Assembly (NCBI GenBank): GCA_900767875.1
Contig: CAAGAT010000063.1
Span: 1-33,470, forward strand
Origin: an uncultured Sutterella sp.
GTDB lineage: Bacteria > Pseudomonadota > Gammaproteobacteria > Burkholderiales > Burkholderiaceae_F
DNA length: 33,470 nt
Direction of reading: 5' to 3'
In this document: positions 15,424-25,500 of the stretch, piece after piece
Position numbering within the stretch: position 1 is the stretch's first letter
Layout: the number at the start of each line of letters is the position of its first letter
Notes under the pieces: model-generated
What the model saw: the letters and a program-made list of their open reading frames with translations, nothing else
Databases searched by the model: none
What the model was told of the DNA's origin: nothing
Made by a program: the position numbers and the translations under genes

Positions 15424-16697
15424 GTGGCTTTTCGATGAAACGCGGCAGCCCTGTGTGCTCGCTTGTGTGCGTGGCGCTCTGGCCGGCGCTGGCCTGCGGT
15501 ACCGCCGCGGGGGCGGACGGGGCTTCGTCCAAAGCCGTCGATCCGGCCGTTCAAGAAGCGGTGCAGGCCGGCCGCTCCGTGGCCGTGCCCGATTACGCGG
15601 AGCTCATTCACGGCCAAGACGCCTCGGACTTCGTGTCCTCTAATACGGGTGCCACGGGCTCGATTGAGTCGCTCCGGCAGGAGGGACAAGGGTCGCTTTA
15701 CGCTCCGGGCCGCAGTCAGGCCGATGCCTGTTGGCAAAAGACCGACCCGCGTTGCCTGGCGGTGCAGATGGTCGACAAGGGCTCGACCAATCGGCCGAGC
15801 CTGGATCCCGACGTGGCCGGGGACCTCATTGCCGGGCGCGACGAGGTGGCCGACAAGGCAGAAGACATCGTCGACATCACGGGCAACGGGTCGTCCGCGG
15901 GCGAGTGTCACGCCCACACCACCACGATCACCAAGCCCGAGGAGACGCTCACGTGCGACATCCGCACCAACGAGGAGGCCGGAAGCGCGGTGGAGGAATC
16001 CTGCTCGCACCGCTTTGAGGAAATCACGTCCGAGTCGAGCGTCTGGGCCTGCAAGACGATCTACAAGGAAACGGCGGAGGAAACCTGCGCGATCCCCGTG
16101 GTGGTGGCCCAAAAGACCACCTGGACATTGACGTGCCTTGAGGGCAAAAAGGATGCCGGTGAGGAGTTTTGCCCGGTGACCGTCACGCCCGCCCAAAAGA
16201 CGCAGCACTATGCCGATTGCGTCAAGCCCCAATACAAGGCCGTCACGCGCACCTGCATCAACCGCCTGGTGGTGCAGGCCACGGCCTCGTGCCGGATTGG
16301 AGAGTCGGCCTCGGCCTCCAACACCGACTACGGGATCCTCAGGCAAGACGCCGTGCCCGGGGCCGACACGATTACCCTCACAAGCGAATGCGTCGAGGAC
16401 GGCTTCAAGCTTGTGGTCTCCACCAACGCCAACACGACGGAGGGCAAGCCCGTCTCCGTGTGGACCAATGCCGACGTCATCGACACGCTCATCAATATCC
16501 AAGGCGGCATGGTGCGCTTTGATGGGACGGTCTCGTGCACCGAGGCTTCATGCCTTGCCAATGTCCTCATGACCGTCTGGCGGGGCAACAGCGACGTGCA
16601 CGTTTATCAGGGCGAAGTGTCGGTGCGGCTGGCCTTCACGCGCTTCGTCAAGGGGCAGGAAACCGAACACTGGAGTCAGACATGCACGGATGTGTAA
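15420..16697 (+). CDS. TraN-like Cys-repeat exported protein (first of two)
   Basis: A 425-residue protein whose ATG overlaps the trbC stop. A signal peptide ends near ACGTAAGA. After a linker, Cys residues recur with a striking rhythm: 179, 195, 211, 223, 239, 251, 267, 279 and 291, that is, alternating gaps of 15 and 11 residues over the centre. The C-terminal 130 residues look like a strand-rich domain. Position is that of traN, and the N-terminal part (VPDYAELIHGQDASD and ADACWQKTDPRCLAVQ) is in keeping with a TraN N-terminal region, but the conserved TraN C-terminal domain is missing here and is found in the next gene. The likely reading is that traN is split into two genes, or that this is a TraN paralog. 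It overlaps the next gene by 16 bases. Confidence 0.6.
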   Translation: MSGFSMKRGSPVCSLVCVALWPALACGTAAGADGASSKAVDPAVQEAVQAGRSVAVPDYAELIHGQDASDFVSSNTGATGSIESLRQEGQGSLYAPGRSQADACWQKTDPRCLAVQMVDKGSTNRPSLDPDVAGDLIAGRDEVADKAEDIVDITGNGSSAGECHAHTTTITKPEETLTCDIRTNEEAGSAVEESCSHRFEEITSESSVWACKTIYKETAEETCAIPVVVAQKTTWTLTCLEGKKDAGEEFCPVTVTPAQKTQHYADCVKPQYKAVTRTCINRLVVQATASCRIGESASASNTDYGILRQDAVPGADTITLTSECVEDGFKLVVSTNANTTEGKPVSVWTNADVIDTLINIQGGMVRFDGTVSCTEASCLANVLMTVWRGNSDVHVYQGEVSVRLAFTRFVKGQETEHWSQTCTDV

Positions 16698-19213
16698 AGG
16701 GCGCACGCCGGCTCGGACGGTGGGCGAGCGCGATTGTCTTGGGACTCCTGCTTTGTGGGTCGCTTTCGGCCGCCGAGGGTGAAAACTGCATCGTGACCTC
16801 CAAAGTCTGTGTGGAGGAGGGGGAGACGCGCCTGGTGGACGGCATTGCGGTGACGCGCGACTGCTGGTCGTGGCGCGAAACCTATGCGTGCCTCACGCCC
16901 GACACGGACTCCGTCAACGGGTGCTCCACGCTGCAGCAGGACGCCGACACGGCCGGGTCGGGCAGTTGCAAATTGAGAACGAGTGAGTGCACGGAAAAGG
17001 TGACGGGCGAGGATGGGGCGGAAGTGTGCCTGAGGACCAAGGAAACCTGGGCGTGCGAAACCAAGATTGAGCTGCCCGCTTCCAACGCCGAGTGGACGCA
17101 TTCGGTCGAGGAGACGGAGCAGGTGGTCGATGACTCGGCCTGCGGCGCCTTGAAGGACAGAGCCGACTGCACCCGCGGCGAAGTCAAATGCACCGAGGCG
17201 GGCTGCGAGCTCGTCTTTTACTGCAACGCCAAAAATGCGCTGGGTTGCACGGCCCTGACGCAGGGCGGCTGCACGATCACCAAGGACCCCGTGTGTGACG
17301 AGACGCTCGATCCGACGTGTGCCTTGAAAGTGGGCACGGCCCAATGCGTCGACGGCATTCCCGAGGGGGTGGTCAAAGCCGGCGACGCGAGCGTGGACGG
17401 CTCGACCACCGTCAACGTGGGCTCGCCCAAGCCCGACACGACCACCTGCACGCAGATGACCGGCGAGATGACGGACAAGGGCATGAGTTGCACGCAGGTC
17501 TCGCAAAGGTGCGTTGACAAGGATCCGCCCCTGCGCGTGATCAACGGGATCCCGTACCGGGCCTCCTGCTGGGGCTATGAGCGCGTGTACCGCTGCGAGC
17601 GCACCGAGCCCGCAAGCACGTGCGGGGGGCTGGAAGCGAGTGAAGGCTGCACCGAGGTTTCGCGCACCTGCGTGCGGGAGGATGAAACCGGGTGCCTCGA
17701 AGATAAGGTCGTCTACAACTGCGGCAAGGTGGAGACGGTCAATCCGGACGACGCCGAATTCGTCGAGAAGGTTGACACGATCACCGGGGTGGTGGAGGTG
17801 GACACCTGCTCGGGTTTGGCGGGCAACGAGACCTGCCGGAAAACGGCTGAGGTATGCACGGCACCGGGCGGTACCAAGATCGTCAACGGGGTGCCCGTCA
17901 CCAAGGACTGCTGGGCGAGCGAAATCACGTACACGTGCGGGTCGGGCAGCGGCGGCGAGGTGTCTGTCGACGATGGGTGCGGCGCGATCGAGGCGCGCGA
18001 GGATTGCCGCCTGACGGCCACGCAGTGCCTGGGCACCAATGAAGCGGGCGAGTGCACGATGCTCACCAAAACCTTCACGTGCGGGGGCGGCACCGAGGAG
18101 GTGGTTACCGGGCAGGTGTGTGACGCCGAGCTTTGCATCGCGGGCGTGTGTGAGCCCGCAGACTCGGAGACGAGCGATGACTTCGTGGAAGGGGCGGCCA
18201 TCATGGAAATCATCCGTGAGGCGGGCGTTTACGGCGACGTGACTTCGGATGAGATCTTCCGGGGCAACCGCTCGGAGTGTTCCGTCAAGATGATGGGCTT
18301 TTCGTGCTGCCGAAACGACGTGGAAGGTACGGCGGGGTCGATGAGCAATTCGGCCCTGTCGATCGGCGTGACGATCGGCGTGGAAGCGGGCGGCGAGCTC
18401 ATCAAGTGGCTCGGCAGCCCCTACGTCTACGACATCCTCTCGAGCTTTGACTCCACGCAGGGCATCCTGCAGGCCTTCTACGGCACGACGGGCAGCGGGG
18501 TGTATTCGCCGAGCCTTTCGTACTACGGCGTATCGGTGGGCATTTCCTCCACCGGGAGTCTGACGCTGCAGTTTTCACCGGCGGGTTTTCTGGCGGCCGT
18601 CGCTTTGGAAATGGCGGCCGAGTACTTTTCCTGCACCGACGCCGACCGTCTGCATGCCCTGAGAAAGTCCCGCGGCCTGTGCCATTACGTCGGCAGCTAC
18701 TGCGAAGAGGAATCGGGCTTCGGGTGCCTGGAAAAGCGCGAAAGCTGGGTGTGCTTTAACTCGCGCATTGCTTTGTCGATCACCGAGCAGGGCCGCAAGC
18801 AATTGGGTATCGGCTGGGGCACGCCGCGCACGCCCTACACCAAGGGCTTCACGCAGGAGCAATTTCAAAACCTGGACTTCTCGCAAATGGATCTTTCGGC
18901 CGTCATCAGCGAAGTGGCGCAGGAAGCGGCTAAGAACGGGACGCTCTCGGGGCTCAATCTCAATACGGCCGCCGTGACGGTGCGCGCGCAGGAACGTGTG
19001 ACCGAGGCGCTCGAGGCGGGCGACCAATACACGACCGTCAACTCCATCACGGGCACGTGCTTTATGGGCGAGTCGGGAGAGGGGATCGACTGTGCGGCGG
19101 TGCAAAGCGTCCTGGCCCCTTATGTGCGGGCCGGTTTGACGCCTGAGCTCAAACGGAAATTGGACGAGAGGCACGGCAGCCGCGTGGTGAAGGAGAGCGA
19201 GGCGTGGCCGTGA
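16682..19213 (+). CDS. traN: TraN mating-pair stabilisation protein with repeated Cys modules
   Basis: An 843-residue protein from ATG 16682, which has GGAG six bases upstream. A signal peptide ends near LSAAEG. Residues 36-467 contain alternating modules: A (C-x6-C ... NG-[IV]-P-x4-CW ... Y-x-C) at 36-70, 270-305 and 385-419, and B (C-x6-C ... C ... C) at 96-125, 323-347 and 442-467. From about 528 comes the conserved TraN end: SCCRN, GLCHYVGSYC, WVCFNSRIALSITEQGRKQL, then FQNLDFSQMDLS. TraN is the outer-membrane adhesin that binds recipient receptors. The repeat region is where receptor specificity would be expected. Length exceeds F TraN (602 residues). Confidence 0.85.
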   Translation: MHGCVKGARRLGRWASAIVLGLLLCGSLSAAEGENCIVTSKVCVEEGETRLVDGIAVTRDCWSWRETYACLTPDTDSVNGCSTLQQDADTAGSGSCKLRTSECTEKVTGEDGAEVCLRTKETWACETKIELPASNAEWTHSVEETEQVVDDSACGALKDRADCTRGEVKCTEAGCELVFYCNAKNALGCTALTQGGCTITKDPVCDETLDPTCALKVGTAQCVDGIPEGVVKAGDASVDGSTTVNVGSPKPDTTTCTQMTGEMTDKGMSCTQVSQRCVDKDPPLRVINGIPYRASCWGYERVYRCERTEPASTCGGLEASEGCTEVSRTCVREDETGCLEDKVVYNCGKVETVNPDDAEFVEKVDTITGVVEVDTCSGLAGNETCRKTAEVCTAPGGTKIVNGVPVTKDCWASEITYTCGSGSGGEVSVDDGCGAIEAREDCRLTATQCLGTNEAGECTMLTKTFTCGGGTEEVVTGQVCDAELCIAGVCEPADSETSDDFVEGAAIMEIIREAGVYGDVTSDEIFRGNRSECSVKMMGFSCCRNDVEGTAGSMSNSALSIGVTIGVEAGGELIKWLGSPYVYDILSSFDSTQGILQAFYGTTGSGVYSPSLSYYGVSVGISSTGSLTLQFSPAGFLAAVALEMAAEYFSCTDADRLHALRKSRGLCHYVGSYCEEESGFGCLEKRESWVCFNSRIALSITEQGRKQLGIGWGTPRTPYTKGFTQEQFQNLDFSQMDLSAVISEVAQEAAKNGTLSGLNLNTAAVTVRAQERVTEALEAGDQYTTVNSITGTCFMGESGEGIDCAAVQSVLAPYVRAGLTPELKRKLDERHGSRVVKESEAWP

Positions 19214-19374
19214 GCGCAATCGGGCTCGAAATCGGGATTGAAATGGGGGCAAAGCGCCTTCAAGGCTTTGGGTTAATCCTTTGAAGAACAAAACAACAAA
19301 TGTGCAAAACCACAAAACAAAGAAATCACATTGACACGATGACACAGACTAACAAAACAGCAAAGGGGAAAAGG
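19214..19374 (+). promoter_or_regulatory. traN-traF spacer with hairpin and A-rich leader
   Basis: CAAAGC...GCTTTG (19251-19271) encloses GCCTTCAAGGC, a CCTT-type inverted repeat like those upstream of traA. Then comes an A-rich, C-containing stretch (19281-19330) whose ACAAATGTGCAAA resembles a segment before trbC. A perfect -35-like TTGACA is present at 19331, but no fitting -10 follows. A longer traF reading frame from 19300 overlaps this part. Confidence 0.35.
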
Positions 19375-20748
19375 ATGACCGAGGGGCTTGCGGATGAGAC
19401 CGAGGGGCGCGCAAGGGGCAAGTCGCGCACGCGCGGGCTGCGCAAAACGGGGTCGACGAATGTCGATCCCGTGAAAGGCAAGTCGCGCACGCGCGGGCTG
19501 CGCAGGGAAACCGTCCGAGGCGCGCTGCTGCGCACCTGCATCGTGCTGATGCTCACGACACCGGCTGCAGGGCTCCTGCTGGGACGCTCGAGCCCGGTGC
19601 AGGCGAGCGAGGGAATTGAACGCGGTGACGTGCAGGCAATGCCGGTGGCGGCCACCGCACCGGGCCGGGAGCTCTCCGTGCCGGTGGATTCGGATGCGGG
19701 CAACTTCTGGACGCAGGACGTCTGGGTCGATCCCGACCGCCCGTTTCTCTTTTACGGGGTGCCGGAGAAGGACGAAGGGGTGACGACGAGCCGGGGACGG
19801 GCGCGCGACAAAGAGCAGCCTGAGGAGCGGAACCGCGTCGCGGCCAAGCCGGCGCCGGGTGAGGACGCCGGGGAACTGCCCTCATTGGCGATCTTTCCGG
19901 CCGACGGGGTCGATAAGGCCGTCGCGGGCGAGCGCCTGACGCGTCAGGCCGAGGAAAAGGGCCTGGCGGTTCTCAAGGCCATCACGACCGTCAAGGGGCT
20001 CAAGGACGAAGTGCAGGGGCGCCTGGATCGGGCCGTGATGAACCCCACGCCACAAGACATTGCACTCTATCTGCAGGCCAATGCTTTTCTCATGCAAAAG
20101 GCGGGCGTCTTTGCCGAGAGTTGGAGGCGCTCGCTCGTCAATAACCCGCGCTTTGACTGGACGGCGGTGCGGCCGGCCGTCAACGTCGTGTCGGCCTCGC
20201 TGTCGGCCGAGCGCGAAGGTCGGATGCTGCACGAAGTGGGACAGCTCGCGGGTGACTACGGCCTCGTGTTCTTCGGGGACGCCTCAGTCATGACGCGCCA
20301 CATGCTGCGGCAGGTGAGGGACTTTGTGGCGCAGAACGGCTTTGAGGCGGCGTATGTGGGCAAGAACGGGGGCGAAGCGCTCATGCCGGGCTCCCGGCCC
20401 GACAAGGGTTTGAGCCGATTGCTCGCGGGCGGCATCGAGCAGTTCCCCGCCCTGGTGCTCGTACGGCGCGGGGAAAAGGATCCGCGCAAGGCGCGATTGA
20501 TTGTCACCGGGGCGGCCGATGCCGTCACGCTGGCGCGCAACACCTGGGCGGCGGCCCTGGAGATGGCGCAGGAAAGCGCCGCGGGAAGCGGTGAGGGAAG
20601 GGTTGGAGTCGAGGGCGAAGTGCCGGATGACTCAAGCGTAAGGAGTGCGGAACTGAGCGCGGCCGTGGGCACGGGGCTTGGATTGTTGGCCCCTCAGGCG
20701 GCTCTGCCGTGGCGCACGACGGGGTTTGAGGCGCGGGCGGTGCCATAA
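19375..20748 (+). CDS. traF: TraF pilus assembly protein with repeat-containing N-terminal tail
   Basis: A 457-residue protein. ATG 19375 is preferred because AAGGGG lies six bases upstream; in-frame ATGs at 19300 and 19339 lack one. The first 50 residues are basic and contain GKSRTRGLR twice. They precede a hydrophobic signal (TCIVLMLTTPAAGLLLG) and a cleavage site near PVQA. The mature part has TraF features: FWTQDVWVDPDRPFLFYG, a long helical centre and a thioredoxin-like end (GDYGLVFFGDASVMTRHM ... FPALVLV). The CxxC that some thioredoxin-like relatives carry is replaced by S-V-M-T, so no redox activity is expected. TraF acts in the periplasm in pilus assembly. traH and traG follow. Confidence 0.85.
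   Translation: MTEGLADETEGRARGKSRTRGLRKTGSTNVDPVKGKSRTRGLRRETVRGALLRTCIVLMLTTPAAGLLLGRSSPVQASEGIERGDVQAMPVAATAPGRELSVPVDSDAGNFWTQDVWVDPDRPFLFYGVPEKDEGVTTSRGRARDKEQPEERNRVAAKPAPGEDAGELPSLAIFPADGVDKAVAGERLTRQAEEKGLAVLKAITTVKGLKDEVQGRLDRAVMNPTPQDIALYLQANAFLMQKAGVFAESWRRSLVNNPRFDWTAVRPAVNVVSASLSAEREGRMLHEVGQLAGDYGLVFFGDASVMTRHMLRQVRDFVAQNGFEAAYVGKNGGEALMPGSRPDKGLSRLLAGGIEQFPALVLVRRGEKDPRKARLIVTGAADAVTLARNTWAAALEMAQESAAGSGEGRVGVEGEVPDDSSVRSAELSAAVGTGLGLLAPQAALPWRTTGFEARAVP
19417..19504 (+). repeat. 28-bp direct repeat at 60-bp period inside traF
   Basis: GGCAAGTCGCGCACGCGCGG plus the next eight bases (19417-19444) recurs exactly at 19477-19504. The 60-base period keeps the frame and yields two GKSRTRGLR peptides in the N-terminal tail of TraF. 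It is a recent in-frame duplication or a selected basic motif. Confidence 0.9.
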
Positions 20749-21085
20749 GCGGACTGCGGGGCGGATGGCCCCGGGGGCAGGAAGAGTCGCGCGGGGGATT
20801 GAGAAGGCGCCGCCAAAAACGCGTGAGGGCGTCGTGCGCAAGACGCCGGAGCGAGGCCGGGACGAGGCCGATGCAGGGGCAGGGGTTCGAAGGGAACCGC
20901 AAGACGGAACAAAGTAAAGAAGGACAAGAAAAGTGAGAAGGATTGGGGACAAGTCGGCGGCCGAGGGTCGTGGGATAGACAAGGACGGGATGGGCCGTTC
21001 AAGCGTGCGGGCGCAGGCCTCGTATGAGGCTCTCGGGGCACGGCCGGCCTTGGGAAAGACGCAAGACGTTGGGGGAAGCAAGGGA
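20749..21085 (+). other. traF-traH spacer, purine-rich, no clear gene
   Basis: The 337 bases are G/A-rich on the plus strand. A GTG at 20933 with AAGGA eight bases upstream would extend TraH by 51 residues, but the extra residues are of low complexity and would lie ahead of the TraH signal peptide. A small GGTTC-GAAGG-GAACC hairpin is near 20882-20900. I see no separate gene. F has artA, traQ and trbB in this interval; none is recognisable here. Confidence 0.45.
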
Positions 21086-22525
21086 ATGAAGCCGCTTTGG
21101 GGGCGGGGTCTTCGGGTGACGCTTTGGGCGGCCGCCGGAGCCCTGACCTTGAATTGCCCCGCTCAAGCGGGCTTTGTGGACGACTTTCTCGACGAGACGC
21201 AGGCATCGGTGAACGTCACCCAGGCGGGCGTGATGCAGGCGGGCGGCATGAATGTGGTCACCGGCGGCGGGTTCGTCTTTAAGTCGCCGCGGCGGGAGTT
21301 TTCGCCCTTTGCGGTGACGCCTCCTTCCCTGCGGGCCGGGTGCGGGGGCATCGACATTTTCCTCGGGGCCTTTTCGATCCCGAGCCGCGAGGAGTTCGTG
21401 AGCTTTTTAAAGAGCGTGGGCACGGCCCTGCCCGGCGTGGCCTTTCAAGTGGCGCTGCAGGTGATGGCGCCCGATCTTAATGAAATCGTGGGACGCTATT
21501 CGGACCTCATCCGCGGCTACACCAACCGCTACACGGACTCGTGCACGGCGGCGTATTCGCTGCTGGAAGATACCGGCGCCAAGCAAGCCATTGAAAAGGC
21601 CGTGCTCGGCGCCAAGAACGCCCTGCGCTCGAGCGGCGAGGCGGCCGACCAGTCCGAAGCCGACCGCCAGGTGCGCGACAACGGCGAGAAGGCCATCGCC
21701 AAGGCGCCCGTGCAAAAGGACAGCTCGGGCAACGTCGTTGATGCCGCGGAACTCAACCTTACCTGGTCGATCATCAACGGCGGGTCCTTTAAAAAGGGCG
21801 TAAACCAGGAGCTCAAGGAACTCATGATGACCATGATGGGCACCACGGTCTTTACCAAGACGGGCGAGGGGCAGGACGCGGTGCTGCAAAGCACGCATTA
21901 CGCCGGTGTGGATCTGCTGCCCATCCTTTTTGGCGAAGTGCGCGACGGCGGCACGATTTCGCGTCTCAAGTGCGACGAAACGACCCGCTGCCTGAAACTC
22001 ACCTCCGCCTCCACCACGGACGCTTCCGTCGTGGACCAATTGCAAAACGCAGCGGCCAACTACCGCCGGGCGATTCGCGAGCGCAACGCGGCCCTGGTCT
22101 CCGACAAGGAATTGATGCTTCTGGGGGCCACCACGGGCGTTCCCCTCATCCGGATTCTGAACCTCGCCTCCGCTTCGCGCTACTCGGGCATTGCCGACGA
22201 CCTCGTCAAAATCTACGTCGATGCGGCCGCCTACGAGCTCATTGCCGCAGCGGTCAATAGCCTCGCAACCGACACGCACGCGGCCCTGTCGGGCTCCGGG
22301 GCGCGGCAGGCGAGTAGCCGCCACGTGGAGCACGTCAAGGAACTCGAGGCGCGCATCCGCGTCATTCAAGCGGGCGTGCACGAGCGAGAAGACCGTCTCA
22401 TGCAGGCCATGCAGCGTGCCTCAAGCCTCGTGTTGCAGCTCGAGCACATCGAAAAGAGCCTGGCGGTGACGCAAACCCATCCGACCCTGGCGGCCTGGCC
22501 CTCCACCCTCGGGGAGACGCGCTAA
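21086..22525 (+). CDS. traH: TraH pilus assembly protein
   Basis: A 479-residue protein from ATG 21086, with GGGGGA nine bases upstream and a signal peptide beginning directly (MKPLWGRGLRVTLWAAAGAL, cleavage near CPAQA-G). A GTG at 20933 is an alternative start. TraH marks: AGFVDDFLDETQASVNVT at the mature start, VVTGGGFVFKSP, then RAGCGGIDIFLGAFS (a hallmark segment), and near the end helical, coiled-coil-like sequence from about residue 400. TraH acts with TraF and TraW at the outer-membrane side of pilus assembly. The following traG begins directly after the traH stop, and its ribosome binding site GGGGAG is inside traH. Confidence 0.9.
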   Translation: MKPLWGRGLRVTLWAAAGALTLNCPAQAGFVDDFLDETQASVNVTQAGVMQAGGMNVVTGGGFVFKSPRREFSPFAVTPPSLRAGCGGIDIFLGAFSIPSREEFVSFLKSVGTALPGVAFQVALQVMAPDLNEIVGRYSDLIRGYTNRYTDSCTAAYSLLEDTGAKQAIEKAVLGAKNALRSSGEAADQSEADRQVRDNGEKAIAKAPVQKDSSGNVVDAAELNLTWSIINGGSFKKGVNQELKELMMTMMGTTVFTKTGEGQDAVLQSTHYAGVDLLPILFGEVRDGGTISRLKCDETTRCLKLTSASTTDASVVDQLQNAAANYRRAIRERNAALVSDKELMLLGATTGVPLIRILNLASASRYSGIADDLVKIYVDAAAYELIAAAVNSLATDTHAALSGSGARQASSRHVEHVKELEARIRVIQAGVHEREDRLMQAMQRASSLVLQLEHIEKSLAVTQTHPTLAAWPSTLGETR

Positions 22526-25500
22526 ATGGACAACGCCTTCGTTTTTTACGCCTATTGGAACGGCAATCAGGTCCGAGACCTCTTTGAAGGGCTCGTCTCA
22601 ATCACCAACGCCGAGGGCTTCGGGCAACTGGCCGCGTTTCTCGTGGTGACCGGGTTGGTGGCGACCTTGCTGATCGGTGCCGTCAAGGGCGAGGGGCGCC
22701 ACGTGATCGGCTACTTTGCCGCGGCGGTGCTCTTTTGGTTCATCGCGATCGTGCCCAAGGCCACGGTCGTCATCGAAGACGTGCGCAGTCACACCGTCTA
22801 CAACGTCGACAACGTGCCCCTGTCGATGGCGTTTTTCGCCTCGGCCACGAGCCGCATCGGCCACTGGCTCACGCAGACCTACGAGACGGCCTTTATCCCC
22901 GCGGACGTGGCCAAGTACTCCTCCTTCGGGGCGGTCTACCCGCAGCGTGTGTTGGACGTGCTGCAGCGCACGGGGCCGGTGACGATTGAAGCGCGGGAGA
23001 TGTTGCCCTCGGTCCTCAAAAACTGTGTGCTCCCCGAGGTGATTCTCGATGCAGGCAAGGCTGCGGCGCTGACGACAAGCTCGGATCTGTGGGGCGCGGT
23101 CAAGGCCGACGGCTGGGTCAATCCCGCGCGACTGGCCGTCATGCCCGACGGGTCGGTCAAAAGATGCCCGCAGGCGATGGCCGACCTTGAGACGATTCTG
23201 ACGAACACCGAACTGCCCGCTCTGCAGCGCTGGGTGGGCTTAAAGCTCAACGGCGAGGCCACCTCCGTGTCCACATCCATTGCCTCGGCCATCACCCAAA
23301 CCGAAAGCCTGCTGCTCGGAATCTCCCGCTCGGCCGAAAGCTCTCTTAAGCATTCCTTGATGCTCACGAGCCTGCCGCAGGTCATGGCCGAAAACGCGGT
23401 GGAAACCGGGGGAGCAGCGGCCATGGCCTCGACCCTGGCGCGGGCTCAGGGGAATTTGGCCGGTGAAATCAACTACCGCACCATGGCCAAGATGGCCGAG
23501 GATTCTCTGCCAAAAATCCGCAATGCCCTGGAATTCGTGGTGATTGCGATGTTTCCGGTGGTCGCGCTTGTGGCTCTGATTTCGGGCTCGGGCATGGGCA
23601 CGGTGGTGCGTAGCTATATCACGCTGCTCTTGACGATTCAGCTCTGGCCGGCCTTGTCGAGCGTGGTCAATTATTTGGTGATCGTGCACGACATGCAGCC
23701 TTTTACGGAACTGACGCAGTACTTCGGGGGCGCAAGCCTGCAGGCTTCGACCATCATCCGCGAAACCGGGGCAAGCTCTCAGGCCATCGCGGGGGCCCTG
23801 CTGTGTGCCGTGCCCGTGATTTCCTACGCGCTGGTACGCGCCGGCGACATGGCCGTGGGCCAGCTCGTCGGGGGCCTCATGAGTCCCGCGCAGAGCTCGG
23901 CCATGAGTCAGGGCGCTTCCATTGCCGCGGGCAACGTCTCGCAGGGCAACGTGAGCGTTTCCAACGTCTCCACGAACAACATCTCGGGCAACAAGATGGA
24001 CACGTCCGCCCGCGCGGTGGATCCGGGCATGGCCGTGACCACGAGCGGCTACGGCACGGTAACGCGCAGCGGCTCGGGCGAGGTAACCGGCCTGCAGCGC
24101 ACCGGCATCAACTTCGGCGTGAGCGCGCAGCGTCAGCAGTCGTTTGTGCGCGGACACACCGCCGGGAACGTCTCGCAGACTTCGACCGTGACCACCTACG
24201 CCGCCCGCTTCAGCTTTACCGCGTCGGCAGCGAGCAACGACTCGACGACCCGGGCCTTTGCGCACGCCATGCGCGACAGCCTGAGCGAACAGAGGGCCGT
24301 GTCGGACAACTACTCACACAACCAGGGCTGGAACGGCAGTGTGACGCTGACCAGAGGCGAGGAGATGGGGCGGACGAGCTCGGTGAGTGAGGGAACCGTT
24401 TATCAGAGCCAAGGAGAAATGAACGTTACTCAAAATAGGCTGGGCGAGAACACAGAATCGTTCATTGAAGGCAATGGGAACCTCACGAATTTGGTTAGAG
24501 GAACTGGTTACGGAGGATCTCTCCTACTCGGCGAGTCTGGAACATCGCAAGCAAGAACTGCCAGCAATGTCTTGGCTAATAGCCCGGTTGAAGGGTTAGG
24601 CGCGAAGGATCGGATGGTGACCCTTGGCGCTCGTCTTACAGGGGGGTTGTCAATGCGGGATGCGCAGGATCTTCTTGACAACGCAACAGGGAAAGTCGGC
24701 ACTCAAACAACTGACAACCGCGTAGCAAGCTACCAAACCGTTCGCACGGCTGCCGAGCACGTAGCCAACAACAATGCCGATGAGCGAGTGCGCAATATGG
24801 CCCGAAACTTCGTGCGTTCGCTCGATACGGCAAATTCTGCAGGTAGGGACACGACCCAAAGCTATGTTGATTCGACGTCGGCGGTTTCCACGCTTAACGA
24901 CACCGATAACGGCTCATTGGTGACGACGGCCGATGCAGGAGTGAGCGCCATGAACTTCGCCTTGTCAACCACTGGCGGTAACGCCGAAGGACTCTTGCGC
25001 AGCGTTTATCGGCAGGACCGGGTCAACGCCCTCGCTGGGTCATTGCATGACGAGTCGGTAGTGCAAACGGGATCGTCCGATGCGTTCGGCCCGGGGACCC
25101 ATGTCTCGGCCACAGAACGTAACGCAGCTGTGTTTCAAGTGGCCGCCGCCAACGTTGACGCCGCCGATACGAAAAACAGAGATCGGATTGAGTCGGTGCG
25201 TGTCAATACCTTGGACTCTGAAGTAAGCGATGACGTCATGGGGACGGCGCCGATCCCGCCCTCCGTGACGCGTGCCGATGTCGACAACAACTACAGCCAA
25301 ACGGTGTCGGAGCAACAGGATACCCGTCAAAAACAAATTGATCGTATGAACTTCGACCGTGGGGTTGTCTTGGTTTCTAAAGAAGCCTACGGGTTGGAAC
25401 ACGAGGACAAGAACTTTGCGCTGCGAAACGCCTTCCTGGGAGCCTGGGGATACCGAAGTGGCGATGAGATCCAGGCGGACCTGCGGGCATGGGCGCAGGC

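Noticed and set aside
15895..16300. Regular Cys spacing as a sign of a CRISPR-like or DNA tandem repeat
   Set aside because: The periodicity is at protein level only; the DNA copies are not near-identical.
20880..20902. tRNA T-arm-like GGTTCGAA segment as a possible tRNA or att site
   Set aside because: The base at the conserved pyrimidine position of the T-loop is G, and no acceptor, anticodon or D-arm can be drawn around it.
20933..21085. GTG start for traH at 20933
   Set aside because: Although a good ribosome binding site is present, the added 51 residues would precede the signal peptide and look non-coding; ATG 21086 also has a ribosome binding site. Not fully excluded.
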